A stretch of 64,000 nt of DNA from Pseudomonadota bacterium (GTDB taxonomy: Bacteria > Pseudomonadota > Gammaproteobacteria > Competibacterales > Competibacteraceae), in assembly GCA_022709365.1 (NCBI GenBank), contig JAKLIY010000001.1, forward strand, positions 182,470-246,469, in the 5' to 3' direction. The position numbers and the translations under genes were made by a program. Below, piece after piece: positions 59,141-64,000 of this stretch (its first letter is position 1; each line of letters begins with the position of its first letter). The notes beneath the pieces were generated by a model. That model did not search any database. It was not told the origin of the DNA and saw only the letters and a list, made by a program, of their open reading frames with translations.

Positions 59141-59150
59141 AGGGGGGAGG
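59131..59150. repeat. Palindrome CCTCCC / GGGAGG spanning the surface-protein stop codon
   Basis: Arms at 59131-59136 and 59145-59150 with an 8-base loop that contains the stop codon TAG. It is a member of the window palindrome family, inserted at or near the 3' end of the gene. Confidence 0.55.
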
Positions 59151-59238
59151 GGATGCCTGACGATGATTGAGCAAAGGTCGCTCTTCTCCGATCAATAGCC
59201 CATGGATGGGCGGATTGAGGGAGTTTCCGTCTGGACTC

Positions 59239-59267
59239 AAGGCCCGCGTCTCCATGCGGGCCTTTTT
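59239..59267 (+). terminator. Rho-independent terminator after the surface protein
   Basis: Nine-base arms AAGGCCCGC (59239-59247) and GCGGGCCTT (59256-59264) with a T run to 59267. It lies about 100 bases after the surface-protein stop. Confidence 0.88.
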
Positions 59268-59298
59268 GTTGTTGTGACTACTGGAGGTTCTTCTTCAC

Positions 59299-60255
59299 AT
59301 GACCATCGTGCGTTTACTGATCATCATCTTGGGTTCGCTACTGGCGGTGGCGAGAGCCGACAGCGCCGCTGAACCGGCGCTGCTGCGCAGCGGGGATATC
59401 ATCGTCACAGGACCCGAACTGCAACAGTTCTTGCTGCTGTTGCCCGAAACTACCCGGGCGGAGACCTTGGCCAGTCCAGAGGCCCTCAAAATTTTTCTAA
59501 GCAAAATCTATCAGGCCAAATACATCGCCACCGAAGCCGAGCGCCAGGGTCTGGATCAAACGCCCAAGGTACAGGCCTACCTGATGCTGCAACAGCGGCA
59601 GGTGCTGGCTGAAGCCCTGCGCGAAAAAACCCGCGAGCAGATTGCAGCGCCGGATTTCACCCAACTGGCGCGCGAACAGTATGCAGTCCGTCGCGACGAA
59701 TTCCAGTTGCCGGAACAGTTCAAGGTAGCCCACATCCTGAAAAAAGCCCGTTGTGACTGTGAAAAAGCCGCACAACGGCAAAAAATCGAGCAACTGCGGA
59801 CGCGCTTACAAGCCGGCGAAGATTTTGCAACTCTGGCCAAAGCGGAATCCGAAGATATCGGCAGCGCCGCCAATGGCGGCGCTCTGGCAGGGTGGGTCAA
59901 ACGCGAACAACTGGTCGCGCCCTTCGCCGAGGCCATGAGCCAACTGAAACCTGGACAACTGAGCGCCGTGGTAGAAACCGAGTTTGGCTTCCACCTCATC
60001 AAACTGGTCGACCACCAACCGGCGCGACAACAGACCTTCGAGGAAGTGCAACCGACTCTCGAACAGCAACTACGGAAAACCTACGTCCAGGATCAGTTGG
60101 ACAAAAAGGCGCTGACCTACCTGCCCGGCCCGGATGCAAAATTCGATGATAGCGCCCTGGACGCCGTGTTGCGCGACCAAGCCCCAGCCCAGGCGTCTTC
60201 ACCGCCCGCGCCAGCAGTCAAAATCCCGGATGGATTCCCGAATAAAGGGCAATGA
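59299..60255 (+). CDS. Parvulin-type peptidyl-prolyl isomerase (PpiC/SurA-like)
   Basis: The predicted product is 318 aa with an N-terminal signal peptide (LLIIILGSLLAVARA). A SurA-N-like helical part is followed by one PpiC domain (FKVAHILKKA, AGEDFATLAKAESED, GGALAGWVKREQLV, GQLSAVVETEFGFHLIKL). It would help fold secreted or outer-membrane proteins. GGAGG lies upstream of the ATG. The last 20 residues lie in a short repeat (GATGGATTCCC type). It follows the surface protein, which may be its client (inference). Confidence 0.86.
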   Translation: MTIVRLLIIILGSLLAVARADSAAEPALLRSGDIIVTGPELQQFLLLLPETTRAETLASPEALKIFLSKIYQAKYIATEAERQGLDQTPKVQAYLMLQQRQVLAEALREKTREQIAAPDFTQLAREQYAVRRDEFQLPEQFKVAHILKKARCDCEKAAQRQKIEQLRTRLQAGEDFATLAKAESEDIGSAANGGALAGWVKREQLVAPFAEAMSQLKPGQLSAVVETEFGFHLIKLVDHQPARQQTFEEVQPTLEQQLRKTYVQDQLDKKALTYLPGPDAKFDDSALDAVLRDQAPAQASSPPAPAVKIPDGFPNKGQ

Positions 60256-60258
60256 CGG
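60226..60258. repeat. GATGGATTCCC...CAATGACGG type dispersed repeat
   Basis: The sequence CCCGGATGGATTCCCGAAT followed by AAAGGGCAATGACGG resembles a palindromic repeat common in many proteobacteria, whose reading gives MDSRxxGNDG. Here it forms the end of the ppiC-like gene. Arms are only partly complementary. Confidence 0.45.
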
Positions 60259-60328
60259 AAGCCCCGCGCCCGGCGGAGTCACCAGTTTAGATTCCCCACC
60301 TCAGCCCCGCAAGGGGGAGGGAGTCATC

Positions 60329-62014
60329 GTGCCTCCCTGGACAATTTCCCGCCGGTTATTCCTCATCATCCTGCTGCTCTTTTCCCTCAATGCCCTCTAT
60401 CACTATCTGGGGGCCGGGCGGGATGATGTGTTCATCACCCTGTGGGCAGGGAAAACCCTGGGAACTGCCGCATGGTTCATCAACTACAACGGCGAACTTC
60501 AGGAAATCTCTTCCAGCATTCTCGGCGCACTCACCGCCAAGCTCGCCTATGTCTGTTGTGCCGACGCCTACTATCTGGCTAACAAGCTGTTGGGCGGCGC
60601 AGCCGCTCTGGCGACTTTGCTCGTCCTTTGGCTCCAGCGCCGCACCTTTTTCCACCTCTGGCCCACCGCCAGCGTCCTGGCTGCCGCCGCCCTGCTCGGC
60701 TTTAACTCCAGCTTCGCCTACTGGAGTCTGGGCGGTTTGGAAACTCCCTACTACGCTCTGCTCATCCTCCTCTACGCCACGTTCGCCATGCGCCTATTTA
60801 GTAACCTCAAGACGCCCTCCCCCCTCGTGGGGGAGGGCCGGGGTGAGGGGGGTGAACCGTTACTGTTACTCAGCCTCGTCCAAATCCTCGCCCTGCTGTG
60901 CCGACCGGAAGGTTTTTGGCTGATTGGCGTCACCGTGACCCTGTTGGCGTTCTACTGGACCCGGCTGGCCGACCGCCGCCAGCGCATCCTGCTGAGCGCC
61001 ATCCTCGCGCCGCTGCTGGCCCTCATCGCCCTGTTCGCCCTGCGCTATGCCTTCACCGGCGCGATCTTCCCCAATCCGGTCTACGCCAAGGTCTCAGTCA
61101 GCCACCTCGGCGGATTACAGGAAGGCTGGAACTACCTGACCGACTTCGCAGCCACTAGCCTGGCCGGTCTGTTGCTCAGTGGCACCACAGTGATCGCCGC
61201 TGCGCTGATCGGCTACGCCGCGCTCCGTCGCTGGATACCGGGTGCTAATCAAGCCGCATTACTCGACGGACACTGGCTGGTTCCGGCCCTGGGCATTTGC
61301 GCTTACGATGCCTTCGTCATCCTCGTCAAGGGCGACTGGATGGAATATCACCGCTTTCTGGCACCCACGCTGGCCTTGAAAGCCGTGTTGCTCATGCAAC
61401 TGAGTGCGAAATTCCTGATGCTCACGCCAGCCTCAGCGCGCCGCTGGGCCGCTATCGCTGCGGCCCTCTTTCTGCTGCTGGCGGTGGTGGACGAATGGCG
61501 CTATCGGTCGCCGCAGGACTGCTCAACACGCCTGTCCCTGGACGTTCTGCCCCGGTTTCTCGCTCACCCCGACGACGCTATTATCGCGCTCAACTGCACG
61601 CATCGCCGTGACCAGCTCGCCATCCGCCCGTTCATTGACCAAGAACTACCCAAGTACTTAGCGCAACAAGGCCATCTCACGATCCTGACCTATCAGGGTG
61701 GCTACTTTCCCTATGTCATCCGCGAGCGCTTCCCGCTGCACGACATCACCTTTGTTGACACGACAGGTCTACTGAATCTGGACATCGCTAAAGCGCCGGG
61801 AGAAAAAACGTCGAGGGGCCACTTAGCGCTGGGCGACCTTCCCGCCATTCTCAGCGGCGAAGTACCCGGTCTGTCCGAACGGGTTTCCCGCTACCACCCC
61901 AATATGATTTATCTGCTGGGCGTTAGTGAGAACGACCACCTCCGACTGCAGTCGCTGGGCTTTACAAGAATTCTACAAGTCCCCAATGCGGTTATTTACT
62001 TTAAGGGTTCCTGA
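60329..62014 (+). CDS. Polytopic membrane protein, GT-C-like (AftB-type DDVFI motif)
   Basis: The predicted product is 561 aa from a GTG at 60329. It has about eleven hydrophobic segments and the motif GAGRDDVFITLWAGKTLG followed by INYNGE, as in GT-C glycosyltransferases of the AftB-like group, plus RPEGFWL. The longer frame to 60134 overlaps the isomerase gene and passes through repeats. GGGAGGGAG just before the GTG, itself part of a palindrome, would act as the ribosome-binding site. A palindrome is also inserted in frame at about residue 162-172 (PSPLVGEGRGEGG). Confidence 0.72.
   Translation: MPPWTISRRLFLIILLLFSLNALYHYLGAGRDDVFITLWAGKTLGTAAWFINYNGELQEISSSILGALTAKLAYVCCADAYYLANKLLGGAAALATLLVLWLQRRTFFHLWPTASVLAAAALLGFNSSFAYWSLGGLETPYYALLILLYATFAMRLFSNLKTPSPLVGEGRGEGGEPLLLLSLVQILALLCRPEGFWLIGVTVTLLAFYWTRLADRRQRILLSAILAPLLALIALFALRYAFTGAIFPNPVYAKVSVSHLGGLQEGWNYLTDFAATSLAGLLLSGTTVIAAALIGYAALRRWIPGANQAALLDGHWLVPALGICAYDAFVILVKGDWMEYHRFLAPTLALKAVLLMQLSAKFLMLTPASARRWAAIAAALFLLLAVVDEWRYRSPQDCSTRLSLDVLPRFLAHPDDAIIALNCTHRRDQLAIRPFIDQELPKYLAQQGHLTILTYQGGYFPYVIRERFPLHDITFVDTTGLLNLDIAKAPGEKTSRGHLALGDLPAILSGEVPGLSERVSRYHPNMIYLLGVSENDHLRLQSLGFTRILQVPNAVIYFKGS
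60814..60838. repeat. Palindrome GCCCTCCCCC / GGGGGAGGGC inside a coding sequence
   Basis: Perfect 10-base arms with a CTCGT loop, in the frame of the membrane protein at 60329-62014, encoding PSPLVGEG. The frame stays open. Confidence 0.75.
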
Positions 62015-63291
62015 TCGATATGAACTTCATTCTTACTACTAAAGCAACACACCGCCAGACAATAATGCTTTTCAACGACCGTCATCACTAATAATAGAGG
62101 CAACCCATACAGAAGGACACGTATCTCATTGGAAAATCGCTCCTGTTCTCCATCCATCAATGGCGTCAATAGAAAGAGTTGAAAATTGATAACAATCCAC
62201 AAAGCAGCTAAATAAGATAATGACTCATGTCCAGCGATTTCAATTTTTGGCGTCACTTCACAAACTCCCCATAAGGTAAACAGTCCTACTATCAATGGAT
62301 AAGTCCAAATGCGACTTGTATCCCAAGCAACAGCATGTAGAGCAAGCGGCAAAATTATCAGCAGGAAGCTCACAAATAAAATCATCAAAAAATGACCATA
62401 ATTATTTTTTAAAATATTAAAAATCATAAATAAAAAACAAAAAACTGGCATACCTGTATGAAATAAAAATACTGGGTCTAAAATTCTTAATAAGAATTGA
62501 CTAGATTGAGTTTCTAAATAATAGAGTAAAGGAGTTGTAAGCGCTTTAGGTACAGTTATATTCTTATTTTCATGGATAAAACCAAACTGGGAAAGATATT
62601 CAGTAACCTTTGTACTGATAGCCATTTTTTCCGAAGTTCCATGACATGTAGTAATCAAAAAAAATGAAATTAAAGGAACTAAAAATACCATCAAATATCG
62701 TGATATAAAATTAAAAAAAATTTTCTTTTCTATTTTTTTTAATCGAAAATATTTAAAAAATGTAATGAAAAAAACAGAAGGAAAACCAATCAGAAATATC
62801 GATTCATGGATAAAGAAACCGAAGGTCAATATTAGTGAAGCCATCAATATTTTATTTTTTATAATAAAAATCGAAGCCAAAAATGATAGAATCACAGTAA
62901 TATTGTCAAAATAGCCATTCAAATGCGCGCTCATAACAACATATGGACTAGTAAAAAATAGAAGCGCAATTAAAATCCCACTTAAACTAAACTGCAACTT
63001 TTTAACAATCTGAATATTGACCAAAAATAATATTGAATAAAAACAAAATAAAAATATTGAAGATATCCACTTTATTGCGCTTTCTATATCTGTCACACCT
63101 CCCAAGAAGATAATCAGTTTAAAAAATGTTCCTGGCAATGCACGCTTAATAAAACCAAAATCATAACTGATCAGCCATTGTGCTTCCGCCCAATCATTAG
63201 GCCATCTTAATCCTCTAAGTATCGTTACAATAAATACACCTAGTAGTCCACAGATTATCAGCGACTGATAAAACTTTTTTTCTATGATCAT
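61996..63291 (-). CDS. AT-rich multi-span membrane protein, unknown
   Basis: The predicted product is 431 aa with about ten hydrophobic segments and a short tail. Base composition is strongly AT-rich, unlike all genes around it. Motifs RGLRWPNDWAEAQWLISYDFG and GFFIHESIFLIGFPS stand out, but I recognise no named family; glycan or glycosyltransferase membrane proteins such as EpsG have similar size. The ATG at 63291 is 3 bases from an insertion-sequence end and has no ribosome-binding site, so the original 5' end may be lost. It converges with the upstream gene and overlaps it by 19 bases. Confidence 0.65.
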   Translation of the reverse strand: MIIEKKFYQSLIICGLLGVFIVTILRGLRWPNDWAEAQWLISYDFGFIKRALPGTFFKLIIFLGGVTDIESAIKWISSIFLFCFYSILFLVNIQIVKKLQFSLSGILIALLFFTSPYVVMSAHLNGYFDNITVILSFLASIFIIKNKILMASLILTFGFFIHESIFLIGFPSVFFITFFKYFRLKKIEKKIFFNFISRYLMVFLVPLISFFLITTCHGTSEKMAISTKVTEYLSQFGFIHENKNITVPKALTTPLLYYLETQSSQFLLRILDPVFLFHTGMPVFCFLFMIFNILKNNYGHFLMILFVSFLLIILPLALHAVAWDTSRIWTYPLIVGLFTLWGVCEVTPKIEIAGHESLSYLAALWIVINFQLFLLTPLMDGEQERFSNEIRVLLYGLPLLLVMTVVEKHYCLAVCCFSSKNEVHIDQEPLK

Positions 63292-63293
63292 AA

Positions 63294-63654
63294 GAGACTG
63301 TCGAAAAACCTTCGTTGCCTAAGCTACTGCAGTAGCATCTGTTTGTAATAATGCAGGTTGTTGAGCATTTTTCTTAGTATGTTCTTTAAAAAACCTCCGC
63401 AGCATTAATCGGATTGAAGCGATATAAACATGACCACGACTGGATGTAGGTTTCCGTTCATAATCTTTACTTAACCGACGATATCGGTTGATCCAAGCAA
63501 AGGTTCTTTCAACAACCTATCGCCAAGGTAAAACATGAAATCCTTTCTCTTTCTGCTTTTTGACCACTTCAAGTACACAATCAAACTTCTCTTTAGCCCA
63601 CTGAATAAGTTTTTTACCTCTATAGGCACTATCCGCCCAAATCTTTTTCACCAT
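63294..63654 (-). mobile_element. Decayed IS5-family transposase (pseudogene)
   Basis: Minus-strand reading from 63654 to the stop at 63319 gives IWADSAYRGKKLIQWA, then VLPWR, a stop (TAG at 63517-63519 where TGG is expected), then VVERTFAWINRYRRLSKDYER and ASIRLMLRRFFKEH. This is the C-terminal DDE region (E of VVERTF) of an IS5-type transposase. A stop in frame also precedes the ATG at 63654. The end GAGACTGTCGAAAAACC begins at 63294 and may be the terminal inverted repeat. Confidence 0.72.
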
Positions 63655-63834
63655 ATTCTAGTCTTGCTAATAGTGATCCCCATATTGCAAACGATTATCT
63701 TGAGCTTTTTTTCTAAAAAACCAGAATCTTGCTTAATATTCGTGCTGGGATCTGAATTAGGAGGACTATCACAATAGAAAATAGCGCATTCAATACTTGT
63801 TCAGCGCCACGACCATCATAGACAGGACTTTCGC

Positions 63835-64000
63835 TCAGGCCGGTTGGTAGGCGGGAATACGCGGGTTTCGTAACTCGTTACGCAAATAATCACTCCATAA
63901 ATCGTGCTTGATTTGATAGAGCGTTTTACCCAGTTTTTTAGCAATCACTTTGCGTGAAAACCAAGCGTGATAGCAACAGGCAAAATGATTGCGTTGTGCG
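63835..64000 (-). CDS. C-terminal end of a second transposase (IS4/IS701-like), cut by the window
   Basis: A frame enters from the right edge and stops at 63835-63837. It reads RNHFACCYHAWFSRKVIAKK, then KTLYQIKHDLWSDYLRNELR. This resembles the tail of DDE transposases of the IS4/IS701 kind. Between 63655 and 63834 I see only broken transposase-like fragments with stops, no intact gene. Confidence 0.55.
   Translation of the reverse strand, partial: AQRNHFACCYHAWFSRKVIAKKLGKTLYQIKHDLWSDYLRNELRNPRIPAYQPA

Overview
The window is GC-rich chromosomal DNA from a gammaproteobacterium. The evidence is the gene content and the order of conserved blocks. These are corB-ypjD beside ffh-rpsP-rimM-trmD-rplS, minCDE, yifB-ubiK divergent from glnK-amtB (as I recall it from Pseudomonas relatives), and ettA, hrpA, typA and htpG. 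An acetate-type permease and a tandem-glycosyltransferase surface locus would fit an environmental organism such as a Competibacter/Contendobacter relative, but that placement is inference. I see no tRNA, rRNA or CRISPR array.

Region 1 (1-7.2 kb) has the tail of one gene, the translation factor ettA, a coiled-coil lipoprotein, and a tightly overlapping vWA / PP2C phosphatase / kinase-HhH triad like E. coli yegL-yegK-yegI. A TetR regulator and a gene remnant follow. Region 2 (7.2-21.3 kb) has hrpA, a cold-shock gene with a structured leader, typA, and an acetate permease next to a periplasmic Cache-domain protein. Then come an MFS-acyltransferase fusion, moaD-moaE, a lone ABC-2 permease, and corB-ypjD. 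Region 3 (21.4-38.6 kb) is mostly housekeeping: the ffh to rplS run, cysQ, an alkylguanine transferase, htpG, a CBS protein, ycgN, a metallo-hydrolase, yafJ, an NlpC/P60 lipoprotein and minCDE. It continues with a hydrolase-sirtuin pair divergent from a nicotinamidase-PP2C pair, then yifB and ubiK.

Region 4 (38.6-41.1 kb) is nitrogen control: an NtrC-like site and a sigma-54 promoter ahead of glnK-amtB-glnK2. Region 5 (41.3-56.6 kb) is a cell-surface polysaccharide locus with lower GC for most of its length. It has a Wzm/Wzt exporter, four GT2-family proteins, two methyltransferases, a GtrA flippase and a large membrane protein. It ends in a very large opposite-strand protein that joins a sulfotransferase, a coiled coil, two GT2 domains and one GT4 domain. 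Region 6 (56.7-64 kb) has a small secreted protein, a large secreted surface protein of the FPYYTVNGGW type, a parvulin isomerase and a GT-C-like membrane protein. It closes with a strikingly AT-rich membrane protein whose start touches the end of a decayed insertion sequence, and then the tail of a second transposase.

GC-rich palindromic repeats (arms resembling CCCTCTCCC / GGGAGAGGG) recur between genes. In several places they enter coding sequence or supply start regions. The points most worth following up are the four-part sulfotransferase-glycosyltransferase, the nicotinamidase-PP2C pair beside a sirtuin, the kinase triad with its lipoprotein neighbour, the secreted-protein cluster, and the repeats inside genes.
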